From positions 4,836,001 to 4,900,000 of the forward strand of contig NZ_AP022586.1 in assembly GCF_010731695.1 (NCBI RefSeq): a stretch of 64,000 nucleotides of DNA, read 5' to 3'. The notes beneath the pieces were generated by a model. That model worked only from the letters and a program-made list of their open reading frames with translations. It made no database searches and was not told the DNA's origin. A program made the translations under genes and the position numbers. Source of the stretch: Mycolicibacterium litorale (GTDB lineage: Bacteria > Actinomycetota > Actinomycetes > Mycobacteriales > Mycobacteriaceae). Position 1 is the first letter of the stretch. Each line of letters opens with the position of its first letter. This document shows, in pieces, positions 8,623 to 18,817 of this stretch.

Positions 8623-8916
8623 ATGGCGGAAGACGACGTGGAACGCGTGATCGACGACCTCAACCAGAGGGCGGAAGAAGAAGAATCGGAATTGCCGGAA
8701 CAGGCTGACGTGCCTCTGAATGTCAGCGAGGACGAAGCGATACAGGCGGTTCAGAAGCAGTTCAAGGACGCGGGCACCGAGTGCACCGAAGAGGAGGCGC
8801 GCACGTTGGTGCACGCCGCCCGGGAGAAGGCGGAAAGGAAGAAGGCGGAGAAGAAGTCCGGCAGCGACTCGGACGAGAAGTCGGATGACGAATCCGACAA
8901 GGACTCGGACTCTTAG
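8623..8916 (+). CDS. Small highly charged hypothetical protein
   Basis: A 97-aa protein with no recognisable family. It is rich in Glu, Asp and Lys, probably helical in the middle, and ends in a low-complexity serine/aspartate tail (about the last 17 residues alternate Ser, Asp, Lys and Glu). There is no signal peptide. The ATG follows a gap of about 90 bases after the tRNA terminator, so it should have its own promoter. Codon positions have the GC bias of a real gene until the less GC-rich tail. Function unknown. Confidence 0.65.
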   Translation: MAEDDVERVIDDLNQRAEEEESELPEQADVPLNVSEDEAIQAVQKQFKDAGTECTEEEARTLVHAAREKAERKKAEKKSGSDSDEKSDDESDKDSDS

Positions 8917-9053
8917 CGCAGTCGGCTCTGCCCGCGAGGAACTGTTCTCCCCTGCGCATCCCAGCTACTTGGAGTCAGGGCTCGTCACCGAGGGGGCGAC
9001 GTTCGCGGCGGGACGGCTTCGGTAGGAGCGTCGAACTCGGCGATACTGACCCG

Positions 9054-9440
9054 GTGTCTGAACTCAATGTGCTCGGCGGTCCGCTTCAGGAGTGCGGCAC
9101 CGATCCACTGACCGGCTTCTACCGCGACGGCTGCTGTTCGACCGGCCCGGAGGATCGCGGCGCGCACACGATCTGCGCGGTCGTCACCGTCGAGTTCCTC
9201 GAACATCAGCGCTCGATCGGCAACGACCTGTCCACCCCGCGGCCCGAGTACCGGTTTCCCGGCCTGAAACCCGGCGACCGCTGGTGCGTCACCGCCGCGA
9301 ACTGGCTACGCGCGCACCGCGACGGGTGTGCCGCGCCGGTGGTGCTCGCCGCCACCCACGAACGCACCCTCGACGTGGTGCCGCTCGAGGCGCTGCAGGA
9401 GCATGCCGTTGACGTGCCCGACGACCTGGGCGGCCTCTAG
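9054..9440 (+). CDS. DUF2237 family protein
   Basis: A 128-aa soluble protein with the features of the DUF2237 family: the N-terminal stretch NVLGGPLQECGTDPLTGFYRDG CC followed by the TICAVVTVEFL strand and the GDRWCVTAANWLRA motif. It has several conserved cysteines but no known reaction. GTG start. The 3' end overlaps the convergent secreted-protein gene by four bases. Monocistronic by position. Confidence 0.8.
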   Translation: MSELNVLGGPLQECGTDPLTGFYRDGCCSTGPEDRGAHTICAVVTVEFLEHQRSIGNDLSTPRPEYRFPGLKPGDRWCVTAANWLRAHRDGCAAPVVLAATHERTLDVVPLEALQEHAVDVPDDLGGL

Positions 9441-9805
9441 CTGTAGTAGAAGGTGGTGAAGTCGGGTTTCCAGGCGCCGGCTTTGCACGTCAGCACCAAC
9501 CCGTCGGGGGTCTGCGCAACGCCGGTGCTGTCGTGACACGGCAGCCCGTTGGTCCGCACGCCGACGAGCGCTGGTTGCGCCACCCACTCGCCCTGCACGT
9601 TGCACAGGTAGTTGTTGCCCGAGGCGTCGAGACCGAACAGGTAGCGGCTGCCGCCGGGGACGCATGATTCGCTCGGGTTGATGTTGCGGTCCACGTACGG
9701 CACGCAGTCGGCGCTGTTGCAGGGGGTCGCCCCGGCGGGCGATGCGGTGACGAGCGGCGCGGCGAGCGCGCCGCCGGCCAGGGCAAGAACAGCCACCAGT
9801 TTCAT
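9437..9805 (-). CDS. Small secreted cysteine-rich protein
   Basis: A 122-aa protein with a clear Sec signal peptide (hydrophobic LVAVLALAGGALAAPLV after MK, cleavage likely after an Ala-x-Ala near residues 25-27). The mature part of about 95 aa has six cysteines, enough for three disulfides, and aromatic/Gly-rich repeats reminiscent of small mycobacterial exported proteins. I know no function. It lies 18 bases downstream of the penicillin-binding protein gene's stop in opposite sense order: both are on the minus strand with this gene upstream of that stop only by position, so they may be transcribed separately. Confidence 0.7.
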   Translation of the reverse strand: MKLVAVLALAGGALAAPLVTASPAGATPCNSADCVPYVDRNINPSESCVPGGSRYLFGLDASGNNYLCNVQGEWVAQPALVGVRTNGLPCHDSTGVAQTPDGLVLTCKAGAWKPDFTTFYYS

Positions 9806-9823
9806 GGGATCAGCTTGCCCGAT

Positions 9824-11593
9824 TCACCCCGCCGGCCGCAGGAAGTTCCCCGAGACGGTGATCGCCGGCGCCGACGAATCGCCGCCCACCACGAGCGTCG
9901 CGAACGCGATGTCTCCGGCGATCCCCGCGAACCAGCCGTGGGAATGGGTGTTGTCGCCGAACTCCGCGGTGCCGGTCTTGCCGCCGAGGTCGGGGATGTC
10001 GGACAGCACGTTCGCGGTGCCCTCGGTGACGGTCGCGCGCATCATCGTGCGCAGCGCGCCGACGACGTCGGCAGGCAGCGGTTCGGACGGGGTGTCGGCA
10101 GTGGTCTCCTCGCCGAGCACGAGGGTCGGGGTGATCGTCGATCCGTGCGCGAGGCTGGCCTCAGCGACCGCGAGCCCGAACGGGCTGACCGTGACGGTGC
10201 CCTGGCCGATGCCGTTCTCGACGCGCTGGGCGGCGGTGTCGGCGGCGGGCACCTTGCCGGTGACCGTGGTCAGGCCGGGGACGACGTAGTCGACGCCGAT
10301 CCCGAACTCGCGCGCCGTGGTGGACAGTGCATCGGCGGGTAACCGGTCGGCCAGCGCGGCCATCGAGGTGTTGCAGGACCGGGCGAACGCCGTCGTCAAC
10401 GGCACGGTGCCGAGATCGAATTCGTCATCGTTGGGGATGGTGCGGTTCTCGATCGTGAGCCGCCCCGGGCATTCGACCGGCGTCTGCGGCGTGACCAGTC
10501 CGGCCTCGAGCGCCGCCGCGGTGGTGATGGTCTTGAACGTCGAGCCCGGCGGGTACAGCCCGGAGAACGCGATGGCGCCCTGCGCGTCGGCCGCCTCGTT
10601 CTGCGCGGCCGCAATGATGCCACCGTCCGATGGCGAGATGGCGACCAGCACCGTCGGCCGCGGTTCGGTGGCGACCGCCTGCTGCGCCAGGAGCTGCAGG
10701 CGCAGATCCAGCGAGGTGCGGACGGGGTCGGTCGGGGCGGGCGGCGTCGCGGTCAGCCGCTGCGCGACGGCACCGTCGCCGTCGACCAGGTACACCGACC
10801 AGCCGGCGGTGCGGGTGATGCGGTCGTGCCACACCTTCGGCAGTTCGGCCATCGCGGGGGAGCGCAGCGCCCGGTCGGCGGTGAGCAGGTCGCCCTGCTC
10901 GGCGATCGCGACCCCGGGCACGGCGCGCAGCTGATCGGCGATCGGGGTGAGGTCGGCTTCGCGCAGCCGGATCACGGTGACCACCTTGTCGGCATTGGCG
11001 TCGAACTGTGCCGAGATCGATTCGGGCGTGATGCCCGGCTCGATCGGCGCGAGCAGTGCCGCGAGCGCGGCCGCCGACTGCCGGTGGTCCCGGTCCAGCG
11101 TGATCACACCGACGGTCTGCCACGTCATCAGTGGTTGACCGGTGCGGTCGAGCACGGGGGTCTGCAGCTCGCTGTCCTCGCTGTACTGGAACTTCAGGCC
11201 CGGCTGCAGGTCCGGGTGCAGCAGCGTCGGCGACCACGCCAGCCGCCACTCGTCACCGCTCTGCTCGGCGGTGCCCGTCGTCTCGTAGCCGAATTCGCGG
11301 CCGGGAGCCAGCGTCCACTGATAGCGCAGCGTCTGCCGGTTCTCCTCACCGTCGACGGCGGCCGCCTCGACGCGAACGCCGGCGTCGGCGCCCAACCCGT
11401 CGAACATCGCCGCGATCACCGGTTCGGCGGCGGACGGATCGGTGGTCTGCTGCGCCGCGGCCTTGGCATCGCGCCGGCCGAGCGCGTCCGCGAACGCGCC
11501 GAACGGGTCCGCGGGGCTCGACGACGAGCAGGCGGTGAGGGTGACGACGAGTGCGGCGACGAGCGCGAGGACGAGTCGTTTCACGCCCCCCAT
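9824..11593 (-). CDS. Penicillin-binding lipoprotein (MecA_N/NTF2-like plus transpeptidase)
   Basis: Class B penicillin-binding protein of 589 aa that should crosslink peptidoglycan outside the membrane. The N-terminus is a lipoprotein signal with lipobox LTAC (C22), followed by an NTF2/MecA_N-like domain (about 25-150), a dimer/linker region and the transpeptidase domain. All three active-site motifs are present: STFK (S351), SCN, and KTGT (K539). The layout is that of M. tuberculosis Rv2864c (PbpLipo). Start is the ATG of MGGVKRL; a GTG three codons later is possible. It diverges from the dehydratase operon with an 81-base gap and is followed by a small secreted-protein gene's far side. Confidence 0.9.
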   Translation of the reverse strand: MGGVKRLVLALVAALVVTLTACSSSSPADPFGAFADALGRRDAKAAAQQTTDPSAAEPVIAAMFDGLGADAGVRVEAAAVDGEENRQTLRYQWTLAPGREFGYETTGTAEQSGDEWRLAWSPTLLHPDLQPGLKFQYSEDSELQTPVLDRTGQPLMTWQTVGVITLDRDHRQSAAALAALLAPIEPGITPESISAQFDANADKVVTVIRLREADLTPIADQLRAVPGVAIAEQGDLLTADRALRSPAMAELPKVWHDRITRTAGWSVYLVDGDGAVAQRLTATPPAPTDPVRTSLDLRLQLLAQQAVATEPRPTVLVAISPSDGGIIAAAQNEAADAQGAIAFSGLYPPGSTFKTITTAAALEAGLVTPQTPVECPGRLTIENRTIPNDDEFDLGTVPLTTAFARSCNTSMAALADRLPADALSTTAREFGIGVDYVVPGLTTVTGKVPAADTAAQRVENGIGQGTVTVSPFGLAVAEASLAHGSTITPTLVLGEETTADTPSEPLPADVVGALRTMMRATVTEGTANVLSDIPDLGGKTGTAEFGDNTHSHGWFAGIAGDIAFATLVVGGDSSAPAITVSGNFLRPAG

Positions 11594-11674
11594 CGTGTCA
11601 GCCCGCAAAAGGGCCAGAAACGCCGACCGAAACCGGCATCGCGTGTCGCGCGCCGACACGGCAGGATCAGCGCT

Positions 11675-13927
11675 GTGACGGAAATCAACGACCTCGCGCA
11701 AGGTCGGATGCGAATTCTGGATGCGAAACCGGTCAATCTCGACGGATTCAGCGTCACCGACCCAGCGTTGGGGCTGGTCGCCATGCGCAGCCCGCACGAC
11801 CCCGAGCCGTCGTTGGTCGTGCGTGACGGGCAGGTCGTCGAACTCGACGGCAAGCCGGTGGAGGACTTCGACGTCATCGACGAGTTCATCGCCCGCTACG
11901 GCCTCGACCTCGCGGTCGCCGAGGAGGCGATGGCGCTCGACGATGCGGCGCTGGCGCGGATGGCCGTCGACGTCAACGTGCCCCGCGCGGAGGTCGTGCG
12001 GCTGATCGGCGGCACCACGCCGGCCAAACTCGCACGGGTGCTCGCGGTGTTGACGCCGGTCGAGATGCAGATGGCGATGCACAAGATGCGCGCGCGGCGC
12101 ACCCCGAGCAATCAGGCGCACGTCACCAACCAGCTCGACGATCCGCTGCTGATTGCTGCCGACGCAGCGAGCGCGGTGGCGTACGGCTTCCGCGAGGTCG
12201 AGACGACGGTGCCGGTGTTCGGCGACGCACCGTCGAACGCGATCGCGCTGCTGATCGGCAGCCAGGTCGGTGTCCCGGGCGCGATGGCGCAGTGCTCGAT
12301 CGAAGAGGCGATGGAACTGCGGCTCGGCCTGCGCGGCTTGACCAGCTACGCCGAAACCATCTCGATCTACGGCACCGAGCAGGTCTTCGTCGACGGGGAC
12401 GACACCCCGTTCTCCAAGGCGATCTTGACCGCCGCCTACGCCTCGCGCGGGTTGAAGATGCGCGTCACCAGCGGCGGCGGCGCCGAGGTGCTGATGGGCG
12501 CAGCCGAGAAGTGCTCGATCCTCTACCTCGAATCGCGGTGTGTGTCGCTGGCGCGGGCGCTGGGCTCCCAGGGCGTGCAGAACGGCGGCATCGACGGGGT
12601 CGGGGTGGTGGCGTCGGTGCCCGAGGGCATGAAGGAGCTGCTCGCCGAGAACCTGATGGTGATGATGCGCGATCTTGAGTCGTGTGCGGGCAACGACAAC
12701 CTGATCTCCGAATCGGATATCCGCCGCAGCGCGCACACCCTGCCGGTGCTGCTGGCCGGCGCGGACTTCATCTTCTCCGGGTTCGGCTCGATTCCGCGCT
12801 ACGACAACGCTTTTGCGCTGTCGAACTTCAACGCCGATGACATGGACGACTTCCTGGTGCTGCAGCGGGATTGGGGCGCCGACGGCGGTCTGCGCACGGT
12901 GTCGCCCGAGGATCTGGCGCGGGTGCGCAGGCGGGCGGCGACGGCGGTGCAGGCCGTCTACCGTGACCTCGGGCTGGCTGATTTCGACGACGACCGCATC
13001 GACGCGGTCGTGGTCGCCAACGATTCGCGGGACCTGCCCGCCGGTGACCCCAAGGCCGTCGCGGAGGCGGCCACCTCGATCGAGGCCAAACAGCTCACGG
13101 TGTTCGACGTGGTCGCGGCGCTGCATCGCACCGGCTACGCACCGGAGGCCGAGGCGATCATGCGCCTGACCCGCGAACGCCTGCGCGGCGACCAGCTGCA
13201 GACCTCGGCGATCTTCGACGACCAGTTCCGCGTGCTGTCGAAGATCACCGATCCGAATGACTACGCCGGGCCGGGCACCGGATACTCGCCGACCGAGGAG
13301 CGCCGCGCGGAGATCGACGGGATCCGGCAGGAACGCACCGCCGCCGAACTCACCGCCGACCAGGCCGAGCATCAGGGCCATCTGGTCTTCACCGAGGTCG
13401 AACCGGCTCGCCAGGGCAGCGACCCGCGGGAGGTGTGCATCGGGCTGTCCCCGGCGCTGGGGCGTTCGGTGTGGCTGTCGCTGTGCGGTCTGACGGTCGG
13501 TGAGGTGCTGCGGCAGATCTCTGCCGGGCTGGAGGAGGAGGGCTGCGTCCCGCGCCTGGTGCGGATCCGCTCGACCATCGACGTCGGGCTGATCGGGTTG
13601 ACCGCGGCCCGGCTGTCAGGCTCCGGCATCGGAATCGGATTGCAGGGCAAGGGAACCGCGCTCATCCACCGCCGGGACCTGGCGCCGCTGGCGAACCTCG
13701 AACTGTTCAGTGTCGCCCCGCTGCTCACCGCGAAGATGTACCGGGAGTTGGGCCGCAACGCCGCCAGGCACGCCAAGGGGATGGCGCCGCTGCCGATCCT
13801 CGCCGGCGGCACCGACGAGTCCATCTCCGCCCGCTACCACGCCCGCGCGGTCGCGCTCGTGGCACTGGAACGTCAGGCCTGCGAACCCGGACAGGCGCCG
13901 ATCACCGTGGAGGCCAAGCGCGTATGA
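11675..13927 (+). CDS. B12-dependent diol/glycerol dehydratase, fused large and medium subunits
   Basis: Adenosylcobalamin-dependent radical enzyme that dehydrates 1,2-propanediol, glycerol or a similar diol to an aldehyde. Residues 1 to about 560 match the PduC/DhaB large subunit: the TPSNQAHVTN strand gives active-site Q147 and H149, and VETTV gives E176 (K. oxytoca Q141, H143, E170 shifted by six). After a linker, residues about 570-745 match PduD (GLSPALGRS, RLSGSGIGIGLQGKGT, NLELFSVAPLLT). The encapsulation-type N-terminal helix of PduD is not obvious at the junction. Length 750 aa equals 554 plus 224 less overlap. GTG start; the frame runs far upstream antisense to the PBP gene, which is not coding. 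ATGA overlap with the small-subunit gene. Confidence 0.93.
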   Translation: MTEINDLAQGRMRILDAKPVNLDGFSVTDPALGLVAMRSPHDPEPSLVVRDGQVVELDGKPVEDFDVIDEFIARYGLDLAVAEEAMALDDAALARMAVDVNVPRAEVVRLIGGTTPAKLARVLAVLTPVEMQMAMHKMRARRTPSNQAHVTNQLDDPLLIAADAASAVAYGFREVETTVPVFGDAPSNAIALLIGSQVGVPGAMAQCSIEEAMELRLGLRGLTSYAETISIYGTEQVFVDGDDTPFSKAILTAAYASRGLKMRVTSGGGAEVLMGAAEKCSILYLESRCVSLARALGSQGVQNGGIDGVGVVASVPEGMKELLAENLMVMMRDLESCAGNDNLISESDIRRSAHTLPVLLAGADFIFSGFGSIPRYDNAFALSNFNADDMDDFLVLQRDWGADGGLRTVSPEDLARVRRRAATAVQAVYRDLGLADFDDDRIDAVVVANDSRDLPAGDPKAVAEAATSIEAKQLTVFDVVAALHRTGYAPEAEAIMRLTRERLRGDQLQTSAIFDDQFRVLSKITDPNDYAGPGTGYSPTEERRAEIDGIRQERTAAELTADQAEHQGHLVFTEVEPARQGSDPREVCIGLSPALGRSVWLSLCGLTVGEVLRQISAGLEEEGCVPRLVRIRSTIDVGLIGLTAARLSGSGIGIGLQGKGTALIHRRDLAPLANLELFSVAPLLTAKMYRELGRNAARHAKGMAPLPILAGGTDESISARYHARAVALVALERQACEPGQAPITVEAKRV

Positions 13928-14256
13928 CCGAGAAATTCACCGTGGCGGCAGCGGTCGACGGCAAGCTGACGCTGTCGGATCTTCGGATGGACCCCACCAC
14001 GCTGGCCTACCAGGCGGTCGTCGCCGAGGAGAACGGCAACCCGCAGCTGGCCGAGAACTTCCTGCGCGCAGCGGAATTGGCGGTCATCGACGACGACGCG
14101 GTGATGGGCCTCTACGAAGCGCTGCGCCCGTACCGGTCGACGGCCGCCGAACTCGAGGCGCTGCGGGTGTCGCTGGAGACCCGCGGTGCCTCGCGGTGTG
14201 CCGAACTGGTCCGGCAGGCCGCCGACGTCTACGCCAGGCGAGGCCTGCTGCGGTGA
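13924..14256 (+). CDS. Diol/glycerol dehydratase small subunit
   Basis: The gamma (PduE-like) subunit, 110 aa, that completes the dehydratase. The core LSDLRMDPTTLAYQAVVAEE...NFLRAAELAVI...LYEALRPYRS is the diagnostic helical signature of this family. It is shorter than the usual 140-170 aa PduE because the variable N-terminal extension, which in microcompartment enzymes can carry targeting sequence, is minimal. ATG start overlapping the fused subunit's stop (ATGA), and GTGA overlap with the reactivase gene. Confidence 0.92.
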   Translation: MTEKFTVAAAVDGKLTLSDLRMDPTTLAYQAVVAEENGNPQLAENFLRAAELAVIDDDAVMGLYEALRPYRSTAAELEALRVSLETRGASRCAELVRQAADVYARRGLLR

Positions 14257-15974
14257 GTGTCGTGGCCGGTTGCGATGTCGGCAACCACACCACCGAGATC
14301 GTCCTCGCCCGCGTCGACGACGGCGGAGTGCAACCGCTGACCTACGGACAATCGCCGACCCGCGGGCGCAAGGGTTCGGTCGAGTCGCTCGAGGGGGCCG
14401 CGGCGCTGCTGCACCGGCTCGAGGTGGAGGCGCAGGTGCGGGTGGACGAGGTGGTGCTCGCGACGATTCGCCCGGTCGACACCGCGACCGCCCCGCTGGC
14501 GCCGGCGACGTCCCCACGGGCGCCGGTGCGCAGCCTGCGCCGCCCGGACGCCAGCACGCCGGCCGGCGCGGGCTACGGCGTCGGCAGGCATGTGCCGCTG
14601 GTCGACCTGACCGGACCGGTGCATTCCGAACCGGTGATCGTGTCCGTCAGCGCGGCAACGGATTTCGAGGTCGCGGCCCAGGCGGTCGCCGACGGGGTGG
14701 CCCGCGGCTGGAACATCGCGGGCGTGCTGGTCGCCCAGGACGATGCGGTGCTCATCCGCAACCGCATCCCGATCGACGTCCCCGTGGTCGACGAGGTGGA
14801 CCTCGACGGTCTTCAGCGCGGTGCGCTCGTGGCCGTCGAGGTGGTCGCCGAGGGCCGGGCCTACCGCGCGATGGCCGACCCGATCGCGCTGTCCGCGGCG
14901 CTGCAGCTCGGCCACGACCGGCTGCATGACGTCGCCGAGTTCACCCGGGAGCTGGCCGACGCCCCGGCGATCGCCGTCACGGCCCGCACCACACCGCCCG
15001 ACCCGCCCACGGTGGACGACGATTACGTCGCCTGCCGCGTCGGCGGTGAGATCGTCCGGTATGCGCCCGCCGCCGCGCACAGTGTGTTGCGGCTCGAGCC
15101 GCCGGGCAGCGCGGTCGAGATGCGGCTACGGGCGCTTCCGGCGGCGGCGGACGGGCTCGCGGTCGACGACGCGTTCTTCACCGACCTCGCCGCCATCGAC
15201 AACGGTGCGTGGTTGCGCCGCGGTGTGGCGGACGCGCGCGGCACTGTCGTGGCGCTGCTGGCCGCCGACGCGCTGACCGACGCCGCCGCAACGCTTTCCG
15301 AGCTGAGCGGCCGGCCCGCCAGGACCTTGACCACCGAACCGGCGGCGGCCGCGCGCGGTGCGCACACCACGCCCGGATTGCCGCCCGGTGCGGTGGTGTG
15401 CGACATCGGCGGCGGCACGGTCGATCTCATCGGGCAGGGCCGCACGGTGACGGCGGCGGGCGCGGGCGAGACCATCACCACGGCGGTGTCCCGCGTGCTG
15501 GGCATCCCGCGCGCACTCGCCGAACGGGTCAAGCGGACACCGGCGCTGCGGGTCGAAGGCCCGCACGTCGCCCACGAGGAGGACGGCCGGCGGGTGTTCC
15601 TCGACAGTCCGGCGCCCGCCGACGCGATCGGCCGGTTGTGCACCCGCGGCAGCGCGGGTCTGGTGCCGTTCTCGCACCGCCTGGCCGCCGAGGAGTGGCG
15701 CAGCCTGCGGCTGGCGATCAAACAGGAGACCGTGGCGTCGAACATCGCGCGGTGCCTGCGGACGTTCGACGAACCGCCGAGCGCGCTGCTGCTCGCCGGT
15801 GGCGGCGCACTCGACGACGAACTGCTGCGCACGGTCGGTGAGTCGTTGCGCGGGGCGCGGGTCGTGGTGGGCCGGGCCAACATCGGCGGTGTGCACGGTC
15901 CGCGGTTCGCGGTGGCGTCCGGTCTGGTGCACCTGTACGCCGAGGACCGTGTGGCGACGACGGCGCGGACCTGA
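14253..15974 (+). CDS. Diol dehydratase reactivase, ATPase large subunit
   Basis: Hsp70/actin-fold ATPase (DdrA/PduG type) that exchanges damaged cobalamin from the inactivated dehydratase, 573 aa against about 610 in Klebsiella. The phosphate-binding motifs are CDVGNHTTEIVLARV at the N-terminus and VVCDIGGGTVDLIG in the second half; LLLAGGGALDDELL near the end is the adenosine motif. The GTG start overlaps the small-subunit stop. No gene for the small reactivase subunit (DdrB/PduH) follows: the next downstream gene is on the other strand. A hairpin follows the stop. Confidence 0.92.
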   Translation: MSVVAGCDVGNHTTEIVLARVDDGGVQPLTYGQSPTRGRKGSVESLEGAAALLHRLEVEAQVRVDEVVLATIRPVDTATAPLAPATSPRAPVRSLRRPDASTPAGAGYGVGRHVPLVDLTGPVHSEPVIVSVSAATDFEVAAQAVADGVARGWNIAGVLVAQDDAVLIRNRIPIDVPVVDEVDLDGLQRGALVAVEVVAEGRAYRAMADPIALSAALQLGHDRLHDVAEFTRELADAPAIAVTARTTPPDPPTVDDDYVACRVGGEIVRYAPAAAHSVLRLEPPGSAVEMRLRALPAAADGLAVDDAFFTDLAAIDNGAWLRRGVADARGTVVALLAADALTDAAATLSELSGRPARTLTTEPAAAARGAHTTPGLPPGAVVCDIGGGTVDLIGQGRTVTAAGAGETITTAVSRVLGIPRALAERVKRTPALRVEGPHVAHEEDGRRVFLDSPAPADAIGRLCTRGSAGLVPFSHRLAAEEWRSLRLAIKQETVASNIARCLRTFDEPPSALLLAGGGALDDELLRTVGESLRGARVVVGRANIGGVHGPRFAVASGLVHLYAEDRVATTART

Positions 15975-15989
15975 GTCAGGCGACGAAAC

Positions 15990-16015
15990 GGCGGCCGCCC
16001 CGAAGGGCAGCCGCC
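15990..16015. terminator. Bidirectional hairpin between reactivase and lpqH
   Basis: GGCGGCCGCCC (15990-16000) and GGGCAGCCGCC (16005-16015) pair at 10 of 11 positions around a CGAA tetraloop. It sits between two convergent stop codons (15974 and 16035). No T-run on either side, so efficiency as an intrinsic terminator is uncertain. Confidence 0.6.
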
Positions 16016-16034
16016 GCCGTGGTGCTCGTCGGTG

Positions 16035-16532
16035 CTACGGGCAGGTGACCTCGATCTCGAACGGCTTGGTCACCGGTTGCAGCGGGTTGGCCATGTCGAC
16101 GCCGGTGGCGTTGCCCTTGATGTTGTAGGTCTTGTCGTCCTTCTCCACCTCGGCGTTGCCCTGTCCGGTGCCCTGCTGGAAGCCGAGCGTCACGCCGTTG
16201 ACGTTGCCCAGGCCGACCGACTGCACCGCGGGCGGGTCGGCTTCGGTGACCACCGCGCCGATACCGGTGGTGGCCTGGCCGATCGCGATGTTGAGGTTGC
16301 CGCCCATCGAGGTGCACGCGACGGTGCCCTGGATGGCCTGCTCCTGGCCGTCGATGATCACCTTCGCGCCACCGGGGGCCGAGGTGGCCTCGGCCGATGC
16401 GCTGGCGGTGGCCGTGTCGCTCGTCTCCGCGGACGTCGTCGACTCGGACGAGCCACTGTCCGACGAACAGCCGGCCAGACCGGCGATGACGATCGCCGCG
16501 CCGCCCACGCTCACCAGGAAACCACGCTTCAC
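16035..16532 (-). CDS. lpqH: LpqH (19 kDa antigen)-family lipoprotein
   Basis: Surface lipoprotein of 165 aa. The signal peptide starts [11 protein letters not shown] and ends in lipobox LAGC; a Ser/Thr/Ala-rich spacer (likely glycosylated in the family) precedes a beta-rich domain that ends in the conserved Cys-containing IEVTCP. The two remaining cysteines (TVACTS and VTCP) would form the family disulfide. Start choice is firm: GTG with AAGGAG six bases upstream. Similarity is to the LpqH/Rv3763 family, but several paralogues exist in fast growers, so strict orthology is not claimed. Confidence 0.85.
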   Translation of the reverse strand: MKRGFLVSVGGAAIVIAGLAGCSSDSGSSESTTSAETSDTATASASAEATSAPGGAKVIIDGQEQAIQGTVACTSMGGNLNIAIGQATTGIGAVVTEADPPAVQSVGLGNVNGVTLGFQQGTGQGNAEVEKDDKTYNIKGNATGVDMANPLQPVTKPFEIEVTCP

Positions 16533-16661
16533 ACTGTTCTCCTTCTCGTCGCGCGACCCGCTTCTGTTTGCCGGGCCGTCGCCCTGCAGTATGGCCGGGC
16601 GTGTCGATGCGGTTCCGCGATTGGCGGAAAAGGTCACTACCGGACCGGTAGGTTCAGCCGC

Positions 16662-17570
16662 ATGCGGACACTACGCACTCCTGAGGACCGCTTCGCGAAC
16701 CTTGCCCAATTCGGCTATCCCGCACAGTATTTGGAGGTCGACGACGGGGAGGGCGCCACGTTGCAGGTGGCGTGGGTGGAGGACGGCCCCGCCGACGCCG
16801 GTCCGGTGCTGATGCTGCACGGGGAGCCGTCGTGGTCGTTCCTCTACCGGAAGATGATTCCCGTGCTGACCGCCGCGGGGCACCGGGTGATCTGTCCGGA
16901 TCTGGTCGGCTTCGGCCGTTCGGACAAGCCCACCGAGGTCGCTGATCACACCTATGCCCGCCACGTCGAGTGGATGCGCGCGCTGGCGTTCGACGGCTTG
17001 GATCTACGGCGAGTGACCCTGGTCGGCCAGGACTGGGGCGGGTTGATCGGCCTGCGGCTGGCCGCAGAACACCCTGACCGCTTCGCCCGGATTGTCGTGG
17101 CCAACACCGGACTGCCGACGGGGGACATCCCGATGCCTGAGATCTGGTGGCGGTTTCGGGAGGCGATCCAGTCCGCGCCGAGCATCGACGTCGGTCGTTT
17201 CGTGCAGGGCGGATGCCGAAGGCCGATGTCCGACGAGGTGCGCGCCGGATATGACGCCCCATTCCCGGACGACTCCTACTGCGCCGGGCCCAGGGCGATG
17301 CCGGGGCTGGTGCCGACCACGCCCGACGACCCGGCGTCGGCGGCCAACCGGGCGGCGTGGGAGACGCTGACCCGCAGCTCGACGCCGATGCTCGTCGCAT
17401 TCAGCGACGGCGATCCGATCACGGGTGCGATGGCCCCGGTCCTGCAGCGGTCGATGCGCGGCGCTGCCGGGATCGACCATCCGGTGATCGCCGACGCCGG
17501 ACACTTCCTGCAAGAGGATGCCGGCGAGGATCTGGCGCGGGCGATCGTGGATTTCATGGCGCGGTACTGA
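16662..17570 (+). CDS. Haloalkane dehalogenase
   Basis: Alpha/beta-hydrolase that hydrolytically removes halide from haloalkanes, 302 aa. The oxyanion motif is HGEPSWS (from H53), the nucleophile elbow is VGQDWGG with D124, and W125 after it is the halide-stabilising residue. The base is H281 in DAGHFLQED; the acid is probably an Asp in FSDGDPITG, which fits subfamily HLD-I. The chosen ATG gives [11 protein letters not shown], the standard HLD-I N-terminus; the frame is open further upstream antisense to lpqH but not coding. tgt starts four bases after its stop. Natural substrate unknown. Confidence 0.9.
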   Translation: MRTLRTPEDRFANLAQFGYPAQYLEVDDGEGATLQVAWVEDGPADAGPVLMLHGEPSWSFLYRKMIPVLTAAGHRVICPDLVGFGRSDKPTEVADHTYARHVEWMRALAFDGLDLRRVTLVGQDWGGLIGLRLAAEHPDRFARIVVANTGLPTGDIPMPEIWWRFREAIQSAPSIDVGRFVQGGCRRPMSDEVRAGYDAPFPDDSYCAGPRAMPGLVPTTPDDPASAANRAAWETLTRSSTPMLVAFSDGDPITGAMAPVLQRSMRGAAGIDHPVIADAGHFLQEDAGEDLARAIVDFMARY

Positions 17571-18791
<1,221 letters not shown>

Positions 18792-18817
18792 CCTGCGGCG
18801 GAGCGTCCGTCTGCACA

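Noticed and set aside
10826..11674. Long open frame upstream of the dehydratase giving a 1033-aa protein
   Set aside because: That part lies antisense to the penicillin-binding protein gene and has no dehydratase similarity; the family N-terminus is at the GTG at 11675.
11594..13381. Long minus-strand frame extending the penicillin-binding protein to 1185 aa
   Set aside because: It is antisense to the dehydratase and is Arg/His-rich, a GC-driven shadow; the lipoprotein signal near 11593 marks the true start.
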